Source: an uncultured Spirochaetaceae bacterium
Lineage (GTDB): Bacteria > Spirochaetota > Spirochaetia > Sphaerochaetales > Sphaerochaetaceae
Assembly (NCBI GenBank): GCA_944389105.1
Contig: CALXLD010000003.1
Span: 1-41,935, forward strand
Reading direction: 5' to 3'
DNA length: 41,935 nt
Part shown: piece after piece, positions 14,757 to 25,101 of the stretch
Layout of the letters: each line of letters starts with the position of its first letter
How positions within the stretch are numbered: position 1 is the first letter of the stretch
Made by a program: the position numbers and the translations under genes
Notes under the pieces: model-generated
The model's database searches: none
Told to the model about the DNA's origin: nothing
Seen by the model: the letters and a program-made list of their open reading frames with translations, nothing else

Positions 14757-17700
14757 ATGAAATACCATTCGCCTTTTTCGATTATAATCATTTCCATAAC
14801 AGTGCTGCTGCTGTTTGCATCTGTGGCTTTCTTCGCTGTTTTTTCGATAGGAATGACGTCTCCGACCCTTATAGTCACAGAGAAGATCATGGATAACCTC
14901 AGGAATTCCGGTACTGATATCTCGATATCATTTGACTCAATGGACAGGAATATAAGTTCCGGATTAACCATACACAATCTTTCCGTCAGCTATCAGGATA
15001 ATGAGATCATGGCTTTATCTGAAGTCAGGGTCCATATGGGTATCCTGTCGATATTCAGGTATCTGATAACAGGGGAAGGAAGCCTTGATATCGAGGGAAT
15101 GGATGGAAAGGTCCTTATACCTCCTGTTCTTCCGTCCGGAAATGGAAGCGGTGGTTCTTCCTCATCTGTTTTTCCGCCATTTCTGGATAACCATCAGATC
15201 TCGCTGCATCTGCATGGGATCTCTTTCGATTTCTCCGGTGCTAGCTCCGATGATATCGAAATCTCCGCATATATAGGAAAGGGGAGCATCAGTGCGGAGA
15301 TGATTCTTCCGGAACTTAGGTATGAAGGCAATGGGATCAGTGTGTCAGCTGTGAATCTTATCGCTGCAGCAGAGGCCGGAGACAGCCTCTCATTCTCTGC
15401 CTCTTCCGACAGCCTGGAGATAAGCAGCCAGGATATTTCAGCGAGTGCAGAGAATCCTGTCATCAGAGTGCAGGGAAGCTCTCTGGAAGATCTTGGCAAT
15501 ATCGATATAGCTCTTTCATTATCATCAGCATCGGGAAGCATTGGCACAAACGTATTCTCCATTTCACGTGCCTCCCTTCAGGGCACTCCATCTGCCATGG
15601 AAGCCGTGATTCTGTCTCCTTCAATGACAATCGGCGGGATTTCAGCATCTGCGGAGGAGGCTGATCTCAGTCTTTCCGATGGCAGGGTTTCCGCTGTCTT
15701 CGGTTCTTTAAGCGCACAAAAGAACGGAACTGTGATTTATACCGCATCTGAGACGGAGCTGCTCTATACGATGGAGGGCAAGGCGTTCAGTCTGTATGTT
15801 CCATCATTCAGCTCTTCGGCTCCTCAGCTCTATGGTACAGGTTTTACGCTTCTCGGGGAGAGCATATCGGTAAACGGAAGTCTTTCCGATATTGCGGATA
15901 TCTCTGCATCCGGCCATTTTGAAGCTGTGAATGAAGGCTCTGCGCTTGGCGGAATCAGCGGAGATCTTTCCTTCAGCATCAGGTACGGGGATACACTTCA
16001 GGATGCTTTCCTTTCTCTCAGGCGGGTACATATTCCTGGAATAGAGAACGATGGATACATCTATGCTTCCTATCTGGATGGACAGGGATTCATAAGAGGT
16101 TCTTTCGGAAGGCATCTCATCTTCTCCGGTGAGCTTGATAATGGAATCAGAGCCAGCGCTTATTATACAAATCTTCCGCTCCGGCCATTCCTTCCGTTTG
16201 TGAGCCAGTATGTCCCTGTGCTGTACAACTACATCGGAGAGAACACGGCAGCAACAGGTTCTCTGTCCCTGGATTTCGATGAAAACATGACTGGTCCTAT
16301 GGACTTTGCTCTTGCTTTCTCCGATATAGCATTCAACGATTACTTCTTCTCTCTTGCAGCCTCGGGAAGCGGCCGGCTGAATGAAGATGGTATTGATATA
16401 AGCCAGCTGTCGCTTACATCGGATTTCATCAGGGCTTCTTTTGAAGGAAGCATAAACTTCAGGACGAATCTTCCTGAAGGACGCTTCGTTATATCCATGA
16501 CTGACTCCGGGTATGAGCTATTTGTTGGAAATCTCACCCTGGAAAGCGATGAAGAGTATTATTTCTCTGCGGAAATCCCGTATTTCTCCTCAAGCTGGCT
16601 CCGTGGCAATGTCAACTGGTCTGATGAGAATGTGATCGAATCATCAGCAACATTGAAGTCAGGGGATTATTATTATCCATTTGATATAAAAATAGACTTC
16701 CTTGAGAATGTGATTTCCCTGGATAATGAAAGGGCTCATGCCAGAGTTGAGCTTGGCGAAGTTATAAACGGTACTCTTTCATTCGAGCATTTCGAGCTTC
16801 CTATTTTCAGCAATGAGGATGTTGATCCGACATTCCTGGAGGGAACTGTGAATGCATCATTCAGCTTTGCTGAGCAGCAGTTCAGGATTTCCTCTGATGG
16901 TTTCGTCGCTGGGAATCTTGCCATTTTCCCCGATGATCCCGATCTTGTTTTCTCCCTCTATGGTGACAATACATCGCTTACATTCGAGGATATTGTCTTC
17001 ACATCTCCTGTTCTTCCTGCGTTCTATGGGAATATTAGGATCCTGTATACTGTGCCATCAATAGCCCTGAGCCTTTCTTCTGATCAGGGAGAGAAGCTTC
17101 TGCTGTCCATTGTACGCTCTGATGATGGAATGTTCTCAGGTCTTCTCCGCGCTGATTCATTCAATTTCGAGAGAGTCGGAATAGATGGAATGATGGGCGA
17201 CATCAACCTGACAGCACGTGCAGGAACATGGGAGGCGCTTTCTTTCAGCGGAAGGATCAGCGCGCATAGCAATGATATGATAAACAATCCTGCTTCAGCT
17301 GAAGCAGAGCTATATATCGACAGCGATGAAATAGTATTGAGTTCTATTTCATTCTCTTCAGGAAACCTCTCTCTCGGATTCAATGAGATCAGATACTCCT
17401 CAGACAGCGGAGTACTGACTGCCGATGTATCGCTCAATGCTGCTATAGAAAGAGCTGATAGGAGGCTTCCTGTCTCTTCCTCGATAAAGCTTACAGCTGA
17501 ACTGCAGAAAGGGGAGAATCTCTCAGATGCCATTTCCACGGCAGTAAGCAGCAGGCTGTCCGGAGCTTCTGCTGATATAGAGATCGGGGAGACAAACCTC
17601 GGTGATATGTTCCTTATTGAAAGCAGGACGCTCCATATCGAGAATAATGAAGGTATCCTGGAGTTCTCCGGAGATCTGGCAGATGGTTCATTCAATATGG

Positions 17701-19295
17701 CAACAGGAGAGCTTTCAGCATCTCTTGATATCATGCCTGTGGCTTCGTTTGCGGTTTCCGGTACGATAGGAGCTGCTACGGAGCTTAGGTTCAGCATCGA
17801 TGCTTTTGAGATAAGCGTTGCAGATCTCTTCCTCAATCCATCGATCGTCTTCTATTCGCCAGCTCTTGCAGAAGGTGAGATAGTGGCGGTCAATTCCGAT
17901 GAATCATGGAATCTCTTTGGCTGGCTTTCTGCGGAGGAGGTGGCATTCGATGTGTTCTGGATGCCAGGTGAAAGGGTTATACTGCATAATCCTTATTTCG
18001 CTGTGTGGAATAATAGTTTCCAGTCCCTGGTTGATGACTGTACTGTCCTTGATCTGGAAACTTATGAAAGAACTCCAGGACGTGTTTCGCTTACGATAGA
18101 TCTGGGTCCGTCGCTTTCGATGGATGGCTGGGCTGTCGATGTTTATGCACAGGATGACACCTGGATCGGAATAAGGCTTCCTCTCAATTCATCGAATGTT
18201 GATATATGGGGAAATGTAAATGGGCATCTGCAGGTAGGGCAGGGTTCTGATTCTGTCATTTTCCTGAATGGAAACCTGAAGGCAGCTGACCTTACCATGT
18301 CATTAGGCATGGAGCCTATTCCTGAGTGGATGGGAGGCAGCGGAACAAGGACTACATCTAATCTGCAGCTTCTTCTCACCGAGAACGTCAAATTCGTATT
18401 CCCTCTCACCGGAGATCCTATTCTCCGTGCTGACCTTGCTGAGAATCAGAATCTGAACGTGAAGGTTGATGAAATGGGAAAACTGGATGTTTCCGGTTCT
18501 CTTGATATAAGGTCTGGAGAGATCTTCTATTTCCAGAAGAACTTCTACATCACGGAAGGAAATATAAGCTTCAGGCAGGATCCTGTGGAAAGCGCCGGCT
18601 TCAACCCTATCATAAATCTCAGGGCAAGGCTTAGGGATTTTGACTCGGATGGAAACTCTGTTGATATCTTCCTTATCCTAAGGGATTCGACGCTGGATAA
18701 TCTGAGTCCGTCATTTGAAAGTGCCCCGTCAAAGCCTCTTAGCGAAATCATGCAGATACTTGGACAGTCAATCCTGCCGAATTCCGTTTACGGGGATCTT
18801 TCAGTGTCATCAATGGTCTCCCTTGTCTCTGCCTCCGTTGATATTCTTTCCAGAATCGGAGTTATCTCGAATGCGAATGACAATACTCTTGAACAGTCCA
18901 TCCGTTCATCGCTTTCGCTTGATACGTTCTCGCTCCATACGAATATTATTGAAAACCTGATTTTCGATACAGTCTCGTATGCATCTTCCAATCTTGATAA
19001 TGATGCGCTCTCTCCAATGGCCCGGTATCTGGATGGAACCACGCTGTATCTTGGAAAGTATCTCTCTCCTGAACTTTATCTAGAGGGAATGATACATCTT
19101 GATGCGGAGAACAACAGGACGGATTCTTCCAGCCATACATTCCTTGCTGATGACTTAAACCTCGATATCGAGATATCGCTTGAATGGAATAATCCACTTG
19201 CTGTCTTCACGATCTTCACACAGCCTCAGAACATAACGCTCTACGATATCATCGACTCATTCGGCTTTGAGATCTCGAAACGGATTGTCTGGTAA
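14757..19295 (+). CDS. tamB: TamB-like translocation/lipid-transport envelope protein (AsmA-like superfamily)
   Basis: This is a 1512-residue inner-membrane-anchored giant. One N-terminal membrane segment (about 8-30) is followed by a very long periplasmic beta-rich region of alternating hydrophobic residues. The C-terminal TamB (DUF490) domain covers roughly the last 350 residues: GSLDIRSGEIFYFQKNFYITEG, INLRARLRDFD, ILGQSILPNSVYGDLSV, then ISLEWNNPLAVFTIFTQPQ. Such proteins bridge inner and outer membranes as a hydrophobic beta-groove, working with TamA or BamA in outer-membrane assembly or phospholipid transport. The start ATG has no convincing ribosome-binding site. bamA follows directly. 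I find no tamA in the window; spirochaete TamB is thought to pair with BamA. Confidence 0.88.
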   Translation: MKYHSPFSIIIISITVLLLFASVAFFAVFSIGMTSPTLIVTEKIMDNLRNSGTDISISFDSMDRNISSGLTIHNLSVSYQDNEIMALSEVRVHMGILSIFRYLITGEGSLDIEGMDGKVLIPPVLPSGNGSGGSSSSVFPPFLDNHQISLHLHGISFDFSGASSDDIEISAYIGKGSISAEMILPELRYEGNGISVSAVNLIAAAEAGDSLSFSASSDSLEISSQDISASAENPVIRVQGSSLEDLGNIDIALSLSSASGSIGTNVFSISRASLQGTPSAMEAVILSPSMTIGGISASAEEADLSLSDGRVSAVFGSLSAQKNGTVIYTASETELLYTMEGKAFSLYVPSFSSSAPQLYGTGFTLLGESISVNGSLSDIADISASGHFEAVNEGSALGGISGDLSFSIRYGDTLQDAFLSLRRVHIPGIENDGYIYASYLDGQGFIRGSFGRHLIFSGELDNGIRASAYYTNLPLRPFLPFVSQYVPVLYNYIGENTAATGSLSLDFDENMTGPMDFALAFSDIAFNDYFFSLAASGSGRLNEDGIDISQLSLTSDFIRASFEGSINFRTNLPEGRFVISMTDSGYELFVGNLTLESDEEYYFSAEIPYFSSSWLRGNVNWSDENVIESSATLKSGDYYYPFDIKIDFLENVISLDNERAHARVELGEVINGTLSFEHFELPIFSNEDVDPTFLEGTVNASFSFAEQQFRISSDGFVAGNLAIFPDDPDLVFSLYGDNTSLTFEDIVFTSPVLPAFYGNIRILYTVPSIALSLSSDQGEKLLLSIVRSDDGMFSGLLRADSFNFERVGIDGMMGDINLTARAGTWEALSFSGRISAHSNDMINNPASAEAELYIDSDEIVLSSISFSSGNLSLGFNEIRYSSDSGVLTADVSLNAAIERADRRLPVSSSIKLTAELQKGENLSDAISTAVSSRLSGASADIEIGETNLGDMFLIESRTLHIENNEGILEFSGDLADGSFNMATGELSASLDIMPVASFAVSGTIGAATELRFSIDAFEISVADLFLNPSIVFYSPALAEGEIVAVNSDESWNLFGWLSAEEVAFDVFWMPGERVILHNPYFAVWNNSFQSLVDDCTVLDLETYERTPGRVSLTIDLGPSLSMDGWAVDVYAQDDTWIGIRLPLNSSNVDIWGNVNGHLQVGQGSDSVIFLNGNLKAADLTMSLGMEPIPEWMGGSGTRTTSNLQLLLTENVKFVFPLTGDPILRADLAENQNLNVKVDEMGKLDVSGSLDIRSGEIFYFQKNFYITEGNISFRQDPVESAGFNPIINLRARLRDFDSDGNSVDIFLILRDSTLDNLSPSFESAPSKPLSEIMQILGQSILPNSVYGDLSVSSMVSLVSASVDILSRIGVISNANDNTLEQSIRSSLSLDTFSLHTNIIENLIFDTVSYASSNLDNDALSPMARYLDGTTLYLGKYLSPELYLEGMIHLDAENNRTDSSSHTFLADDLNLDIEISLEWNNPLAVFTIFTQPQNITLYDIIDSFGFEISKRIVW

Positions 19296-19398
19296 TTATG
19301 TAGCTTTGGTGTATCTGGTTTGTATAATGAGGTTTGAATGTCGTGACATATAGAAGCAAACTCCTCAATCTGATAGTATGCACGAAGGAGAAATACTG

Positions 19399-21933
19399 AT
19401 GAAGAATACTTGGAGAAAGATCATTCTGTCTCTCTTGCTGCTGGCTGTTGCCGTTTCGTTCGCTGCTGCTGATGATATCGGAAGCGGTGTCTGGTGGGAT
19501 GGAATGCCGATGACGGCTTTCAGATATGAGGGACTCAGGAATGTCAGGGAGGAGACAGTTGATCGTCTTCTTGCTCCATATCTTGGAGAGCCGTTCTCCG
19601 ATGCCGTATTCTCTGAGATGAACAGCATTCTCTATGCTCAGCCATGGCTAAGCTATGTAGCAGCTGAAGCAATCAGGGAAGGGGATGATGAACATCTGGT
19701 TATCCTTTTCAATATCGAAGAGAATCCTATGGTCTCTTCTGTTGAGGTCACTGGCAATGACAAGGTCGGCCGGAATCCTCTGCTTAGAGCCCAGTCCATA
19801 GAAACAGGAGATTTCTTCACTCCTGGAATGATGAGCATAAACGCAGATGCTGTCCTTTCGTATTATCTTGAGAGAGGATATAGAGATGCAGGCGTTGATG
19901 GCAGTTATTCCCTCGATCAGGAGACAAATACGGTAAGTATTCTCTTCACTGTCAGCGAAGGCAAGCAGTACAAAGTCCGCGATATCCTCTTCCAGGGTAT
20001 TGGAGGACTTACGGCAAATGATCTTACCGATGTTATGACGCAGCGCAGGCGTTCATTCTTCAGTGCGGGAAATCTTGTCATGTCCAATCTCGATGCAGAC
20101 AGGGAGGCTGTCGTGCAGCTTTATGGTACGAAGGGGTACCCTGATGCCAGAGTTGTTTCTGTTGATGTTGTCCCTACTGGAGAAGAGGATGATAAGGTTG
20201 TCTATGTAAATGTTGTTTATACAATTGAAGAAGGCAGCAGATGGACAATAGGCGACATCTCCTTCTCCGGAAATGAAGTATTCTCCGATGAGACTATCCA
20301 GAACCTGATAACGATGAAGCCAGGAGATGCTTATGATGCGCAGAATATAGCTGTGCAGCAGGAAGCTCTCAGCTCGCTTTATTATGACAATGGATATATC
20401 CGGTCAATGATATCATTCAATCCTGTCAGGGATGATGTTAATCATACAATAAGCTATGACATTACAATAGAAGAAGGTTCTCAGTCAGTTGTAGAGGCAA
20501 TCGTAATCAACGGGCTGACGAAGACCCGGCCATATGTTCTTGAAAGGGAGATCACTCTTAAAGTCGGGGATGTCTTCTCACGTTCTGCCCTGATCAGAAG
20601 CCAGCAGAATATGATGAACACAGGTCTTCTTTCTACTGTCAGAGCTGATCTGCTGTACGGAAACACGCCTGATGGTGTAATCATAGAGTTTACGGTGGAG
20701 GAGGGAAACCAGATGGAGCTCCAGTTCGGTGCTACATTCGGCGGTACCGTTGATGGGTTTCCGATTTCCGGATTCCTTCAGTGGGCTGACAGGAATCTGG
20801 CAGGAACTGGCCGTGATCTCTCCATCTCCACGACACTCTCTCCCGATACACAGTCTGTTTCTTTATCACTCTCTGATGATTGGGTTGGAGATAAGAGATG
20901 GTCAAATTCAGTCTCCCTCTCTGTAGAGAGAAGCTATCGTGATGATACGCTCCAGAAGAATCCTAATTCCGCGATGTATGATGGCAGGGACAGTTCCAAG
21001 ACTACGTTCCCTCTGGGCTACAACTCCGCAGATGAATGGTATGCTACGGACAATCCTCTCTATCCATCCGATGCATATCTGATGGCCTATGATTATTATA
21101 GAATCGCCTTGGGATATACAACGGGCTATACATTTGCATTTGATCCAGGCTCGCTGACCCTCTCAGCAGGTATTTCCCTCGGTATTAACCATGCTGTTTA
21201 TGATGACACTATGTACACTCCTTATGAGGAGCTCATCTATAAGTATCATCAGGGATGGCAGTGGTCCAACAGGCTTACGCTTTCTGTCACATGGGATGGA
21301 AGGGATCTCAGGCAGAATACGACAAGAGGCTATGTGCTTTCAGCATCATACACTTATGCTGGCGGTATCCTCATGGGCCTTTCGAACTACAACAGGGTCT
21401 CTCTTTCCGGAGCTGTTTATCATTCCCTCTTTACATATGTCGATGAGGAAGAGAGGTCAAGAAGCCTTGTTCTCTCATATTCTACGAATGTCTCATTCAT
21501 GTTTGACCAGTTCTGGAACAATGATGGATGGGGATGGTACAATGCCAAGGAAGGCGCAACACGTTATGAAATGCTTTACATTGATGGCATGAACATCGGA
21601 AGAGGTTTCGACGTCATCTATGATAAATCATTCCTCTGGCACAATCAGATCGATCTTTCTTATCCGATTGTCTATCAGATGCTTGCAGTCGAGGGCTTTG
21701 TCTCTGCAACTGGTGTGACTGATGAGATTTCCGAGCTTTCCTCTTTCAGGAATATTGACTGGTATTTCTCTACAGGTGCCGGAATAAAGATGCAGATACC
21801 AGGTTTCCCGCTTGGTCTTTATCTTGTAGAGAACTTCACATGGGACAGGCATGATGGCTTCATGTGGGATTCCTCTGGTATAGGAAATACCGGATTGAAG
21901 CTTGTTCTTGCAATCACAACGTCTTATTATTAA
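19399..21933 (+). CDS. bamA: Outer-membrane protein assembly factor BamA
   Basis: BamA folds beta-barrel proteins into the outer membrane. A signal peptide (MKNTWRKIILSLLLLAVAVSFA) precedes five POTRA repeats (about 40-440), recognisable by segments such as EGKQYKVRDILFQGI, EGSRWTIGDISFSGNEVF and EGSQSVVEAIVINGLTK. A 16-strand-type barrel (about 450-844) ends in a Tyr-Tyr beta signal. The loop motif usually written VRGF reads NIGRGF here. I chose ATG 19399 because GAAGGAG lies 8 nt upstream; an upstream in-frame start would include that site. It sits between tamB and mutS, 103 nt after tamB; a TATAAT-like element in the gap may give it an extra promoter. Confidence 0.94.
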   Translation: MKNTWRKIILSLLLLAVAVSFAAADDIGSGVWWDGMPMTAFRYEGLRNVREETVDRLLAPYLGEPFSDAVFSEMNSILYAQPWLSYVAAEAIREGDDEHLVILFNIEENPMVSSVEVTGNDKVGRNPLLRAQSIETGDFFTPGMMSINADAVLSYYLERGYRDAGVDGSYSLDQETNTVSILFTVSEGKQYKVRDILFQGIGGLTANDLTDVMTQRRRSFFSAGNLVMSNLDADREAVVQLYGTKGYPDARVVSVDVVPTGEEDDKVVYVNVVYTIEEGSRWTIGDISFSGNEVFSDETIQNLITMKPGDAYDAQNIAVQQEALSSLYYDNGYIRSMISFNPVRDDVNHTISYDITIEEGSQSVVEAIVINGLTKTRPYVLEREITLKVGDVFSRSALIRSQQNMMNTGLLSTVRADLLYGNTPDGVIIEFTVEEGNQMELQFGATFGGTVDGFPISGFLQWADRNLAGTGRDLSISTTLSPDTQSVSLSLSDDWVGDKRWSNSVSLSVERSYRDDTLQKNPNSAMYDGRDSSKTTFPLGYNSADEWYATDNPLYPSDAYLMAYDYYRIALGYTTGYTFAFDPGSLTLSAGISLGINHAVYDDTMYTPYEELIYKYHQGWQWSNRLTLSVTWDGRDLRQNTTRGYVLSASYTYAGGILMGLSNYNRVSLSGAVYHSLFTYVDEEERSRSLVLSYSTNVSFMFDQFWNNDGWGWYNAKEGATRYEMLYIDGMNIGRGFDVIYDKSFLWHNQIDLSYPIVYQMLAVEGFVSATGVTDEISELSSFRNIDWYFSTGAGIKMQIPGFPLGLYLVENFTWDRHDGFMWDSSGIGNTGLKLVLAITTSYY

Positions 21934-21937
21934 TCAG

Positions 21938-24508
21938 ATGGATAAAAAAGATGGACTGACGCCGATGATGCGTCAGTATATGGAGATAAAGGAAAAGCAT
22001 CAGGATATGGTGCTTTTCTTCCGCTTGGGGGACTTCTATGAAATGTTCGGCTCCGATGCTGAGGAAGTCTCGAAACTGCTTAATCTGACTCTTACGCACA
22101 GGGCAAGCACGCCTATGTGCGGAATTCCTTATCATGCTGCAAGAAACTATCTGAAAAGGCTTCTTGATGCAGGGAAGAAGGTTGCGATATGCGAGCAGCT
22201 TTCGCTTGCAGATAATCCAAGGGAGCTTGCAAAGCGAAGCGTCACGGAAATATATACACCTGCAACTGTTGTTGACGAGGAGTACCTTGACTCCCTCTCT
22301 TCTTCGTTTGTAATGGCTATTGATCTGGCCAAAAAGGGTATTTTCTCTGCCTGGGCAGATATCTCAACGGGAATTTTCCGAGTGCGTTCCCTCCCTCTTG
22401 AAAAGGACTTTCTGTCCCTTGAATCGCTTATCTCTTCTGTTTCTCCGAAGGAGATAGTCGTTTCCGATGATCTTTATTTTACCGAGAAGTCGTTCAGGGC
22501 AGTGCTGGACAGATCCGGTGCGATCGTCACAAAACTTCCATCATGGTACTTCACGGTGAGGGAAGGAAAGAAGGAGGCGCTGAAGCAGTTTCCTGAATCT
22601 GCGCTGTCGCTTTTCGGGATAGAGGAAAAAGATCCTCTTCTCTCTCCGATCGGAGCTCTTCTAAGATACATTTCGGATAATACCAAATCAGAGCTTCCCC
22701 AGCTAAGGGCAATCGAGAAGATAAAAGATGAATCCTATCTTCTTCTCGACAGTGCTGCTGTCAGGAATCTGGAACTGGTCTCATCCCTTTCAGATGGGAG
22801 AAGCCAGGGATCGCTTTTCTATGCCATGAATAGGACGAGAACTGCTTCTGGAGGAAGATTCCTCAAGGATGCGCTTCTCCATCCTCTTGAGGACAGGTCG
22901 GCAATAGAGCAGAGACTTGACTGGGTATCCTTTTTTGTAAATGACAGGACGGAGCTTGAGAGGGTAAGGAAGCTTCTCTCCTCATCAGCTGATCTTGAGA
23001 GGCTCTCTTCGAAGGCTTCTCTGAGAAAGCTTACTCCGCGGGATATCATAGCGATTGCTGATTCAGCCACATCCTTCTTCTCCCTTGTAGGGGAGAGGAA
23101 AGAGTATCTTCGTCTTGCCGAGGATTTCTCCGAGGATTTCGAAAGTGTCATAGATTTCTCTTCCGATGCGCTCCGGGCCGTTAACAGGGAATGCACGAAC
23201 CTTCTCAATGAGGGCACCATCATACTTTCCGGCTATGACAGTGAGCTTGATGAGGCAAGAGGCTATCTGGAGCATGGTGAGGATATGCTCAATCAGTATA
23301 TGGAGCGTATCAAGAATGAAACCGGTATCCAGAATATAAAGATCGGTGAGAACAGGATTATCGGATACTACTTTGAAGTCTCAAGATCCCAGCTTGATAA
23401 AATTCCTGATTATTTCATAAGAAGACAGACACTTGTAGGAGGGGAGAGGTTCACGACCTTTGAACTGGATGAGATGCAGACCAGGATCTCCAGCTCAAGA
23501 GAAGATGCTGCAAGCAGGGAAAAAGCTGTGTTCTCCTCATTTCTGGACAGGGCAAGGGACCTCTATGCGGCAATAGAGAATATGGGGATGATAATATCCC
23601 GTCTGGATTTCTTCTCTTCACTGGCATATCTTGCTCTGGAGTGCGGATATAACCGGCCGGAGATCCTTGTTTCCGGAGAACTCGAGATAATAAATGGCCG
23701 CCATCCTGTTGTTGAATCATTTACAGGCAGGGAGAATTATACATCCAATTCGTTCCTGTCTTCCTCGTCGCGCTTTGCATTGATTACAGGCCCTAATATG
23801 GCGGGAAAGAGCACGTATCTGAGAGAAGTCGCGGTTATTGCTCTCATGTCCCATATCGGTTCCTTTGTTCCTGCAGATAGCGCCAGAATCCCTATAATAG
23901 ACAGGATTTACTGCCGTGTCGGAGCCAGCGATAACCTTGCCCGCGGAGAATCTACATTCCTTGTGGAGATGACGGAGACTGCGGCGATTCTCAGAGGTGC
24001 CACTGAACGCTCCCTGATAATCATGGATGAGATCGGCAGGGGTACATCCACGCAGGATGGAATGTCCATTGCCTATGCCGTAATGGAGTATCTAAAGAAG
24101 CTTGGTGCGATAACCTTGTTCGCAACTCATTATCATGAACTGACGATGCTGGATACATCCGGTATGCAGCTTCTGCATATGGCTGTTCTTGAGGAAAGAA
24201 ACTCAATTACGTTCCTTCGGAAAGCAGAACCCGGAGCCGCGGCCTCATCGTATGGTATACATGTTGCGAAGCTTGCAGGACTTCCCCGTGAGGTAGTGAA
24301 AGAAGCCACATCATTCCAGAAGAAGCATTTTGCGGATTATTCCTTTGATACTTCGCAAGGGGATCTCTTCATCGATGGCAGTGAAGAGAGTGAGGAAAGC
24401 GCTGGAGACACGGCAATAGAGGAGCTTTCCTCCTTCGATGTCGATTCCTCTACGCCCCTTGAGGCTCTGATGTTCATCAGGGACCTTAAAACCAAGCTGC
24501 ATATATAA
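21938..24508 (+). CDS. mutS: DNA mismatch repair protein MutS
   Basis: MutS dimers recognise mismatches and small loops. The mismatch-reading Phe33-Tyr-Glu35 lies in FFRLGDFYEMFG. The connector, lever (about 260-560) and clamp follow. The ATPase has Walker A GPNMAGKST, Walker B MDEIGRGTST and the ATHYHEL signature. The C-terminal helix-turn-helix and dimerisation part ends in TPLEALMFIRDLKTKL. At 856 residues it is full length. The ATG at 21938 lies 4 nt after the bamA stop with no strong ribosome-binding site, so translation probably depends on re-initiation after bamA. mutL is not in this window. Confidence 0.95.
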   Translation: MDKKDGLTPMMRQYMEIKEKHQDMVLFFRLGDFYEMFGSDAEEVSKLLNLTLTHRASTPMCGIPYHAARNYLKRLLDAGKKVAICEQLSLADNPRELAKRSVTEIYTPATVVDEEYLDSLSSSFVMAIDLAKKGIFSAWADISTGIFRVRSLPLEKDFLSLESLISSVSPKEIVVSDDLYFTEKSFRAVLDRSGAIVTKLPSWYFTVREGKKEALKQFPESALSLFGIEEKDPLLSPIGALLRYISDNTKSELPQLRAIEKIKDESYLLLDSAAVRNLELVSSLSDGRSQGSLFYAMNRTRTASGGRFLKDALLHPLEDRSAIEQRLDWVSFFVNDRTELERVRKLLSSSADLERLSSKASLRKLTPRDIIAIADSATSFFSLVGERKEYLRLAEDFSEDFESVIDFSSDALRAVNRECTNLLNEGTIILSGYDSELDEARGYLEHGEDMLNQYMERIKNETGIQNIKIGENRIIGYYFEVSRSQLDKIPDYFIRRQTLVGGERFTTFELDEMQTRISSSREDAASREKAVFSSFLDRARDLYAAIENMGMIISRLDFFSSLAYLALECGYNRPEILVSGELEIINGRHPVVESFTGRENYTSNSFLSSSSRFALITGPNMAGKSTYLREVAVIALMSHIGSFVPADSARIPIIDRIYCRVGASDNLARGESTFLVEMTETAAILRGATERSLIIMDEIGRGTSTQDGMSIAYAVMEYLKKLGAITLFATHYHELTMLDTSGMQLLHMAVLEERNSITFLRKAEPGAAASSYGIHVAKLAGLPREVVKEATSFQKKHFADYSFDTSQGDLFIDGSEESEESAGDTAIEELSSFDVDSSTPLEALMFIRDLKTKLHI

Positions 24509-24515
24509 AAGGGTA

Positions 24516-24544
24516 TTGACAATGGACTATGTTTCTGATAAACA
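24516..24544 (+). promoter_or_regulatory. Promoter of the rimP-nusA-infB operon
   Basis: TTGACA (24516-24521), a 17-nt spacer and TAAACA (24539-24544) form a good sigma70-like promoter directly after mutS. Transcripts from it would read through the terminator-like hairpin at 24571-24594 before reaching rimP. Confidence 0.6.
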
Positions 24545-24570
24545 GACATCAGTTTCATTTAAAGTAATTT

Positions 24571-24594
24571 AAAGGGACCAGTCAGGGTCCCTTT
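24571..24594 (+). terminator. Terminator-like hairpin in the rimP leader
   Basis: AAAGGGACC (24571-24579) pairs perfectly with GGTCCCTTT (24586-24594) around a 6-nt loop, followed by the short T-rich ATTCAT. It may end mutS transcripts. Because a strong promoter lies upstream of it, it may also act as an attenuator of rimP-nusA. Confidence 0.6.
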
Positions 24595-24612
24595 ATTCAT
24601 GAATGGAGGAAT

Positions 24613-25098
24613 ATGCTGACAGAAGATGCAAGGGAATCAAGGCTTTTCAAGGAGATTGAGGAGCTCATGGAAGGACTTTCTCTGAGAACCGTTGAAGCTG
24701 TAGATGCGGTTCATCAGGGCACACATCACATGCGTGTTGTTGTCTATAAGGAAAATGAGGAAGTGAACACTGATGACCTTTCAGCAGCCTACAATATCAT
24801 CTATCCCCGCTATAGTGTCATTTTCGGAGACAGGGATCTTGAGCTTGAAGTATCTTCGCCAGGACTTCAGAGAAGTTTCAAGGATGTTATTGAGTTCAGC
24901 ATATTCAGAGGAAAGCTCGTAAGGGCCTACAGTGTTTCTTTCTCTTCATATATCACGGGAAAGATTGATAGTGCTGATGATGGCTTTGTGACGCTTTCTG
25001 AATGTTCTATTGAAGATAGCGGAGAGAAGCGTGATAGTATTACGCTTCCTTATAGTGATATCGCTAAGGCGAAGCTCGAATACAGATGGGAGGCATAA
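24613..25098 (+). CDS. rimP: Ribosome maturation factor RimP
   Basis: RimP helps late 30S subunit assembly. The 161-residue protein has the two-domain layout: an N-terminal alpha/beta domain with LRTVEAVDAV and MRVVVYKE, the conserved YSVIFGDRDLELEVSSPGLQRSF block at the domain junction, and a C-terminal SH3-like barrel (VRAYSVSF..YITGKIDSADDGFVTL..SDIAKAKLEY). GGAGG lies 5-6 nt before the ATG. It is the first gene of the classic rimP-nusA-infB-rbfA-truB cluster; nusA starts 3 nt after its stop. Confidence 0.93.
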   Translation: MLTEDARESRLFKEIEELMEGLSLRTVEAVDAVHQGTHHMRVVVYKENEEVNTDDLSAAYNIIYPRYSVIFGDRDLELEVSSPGLQRSFKDVIEFSIFRGKLVRAYSVSFSSYITGKIDSADDGFVTLSECSIEDSGEKRDSITLPYSDIAKAKLEYRWEA

Positions 25099-25101
25099 CA
25101 A

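Noticed and set aside
17084..17836. 250-codon open frame on the minus strand inside tamB
   Set aside because: Serine-rich composition mirrors the tamB codons, there is no ribosome-binding site and no recognisable domain; it is a shadow of the plus-strand gene.
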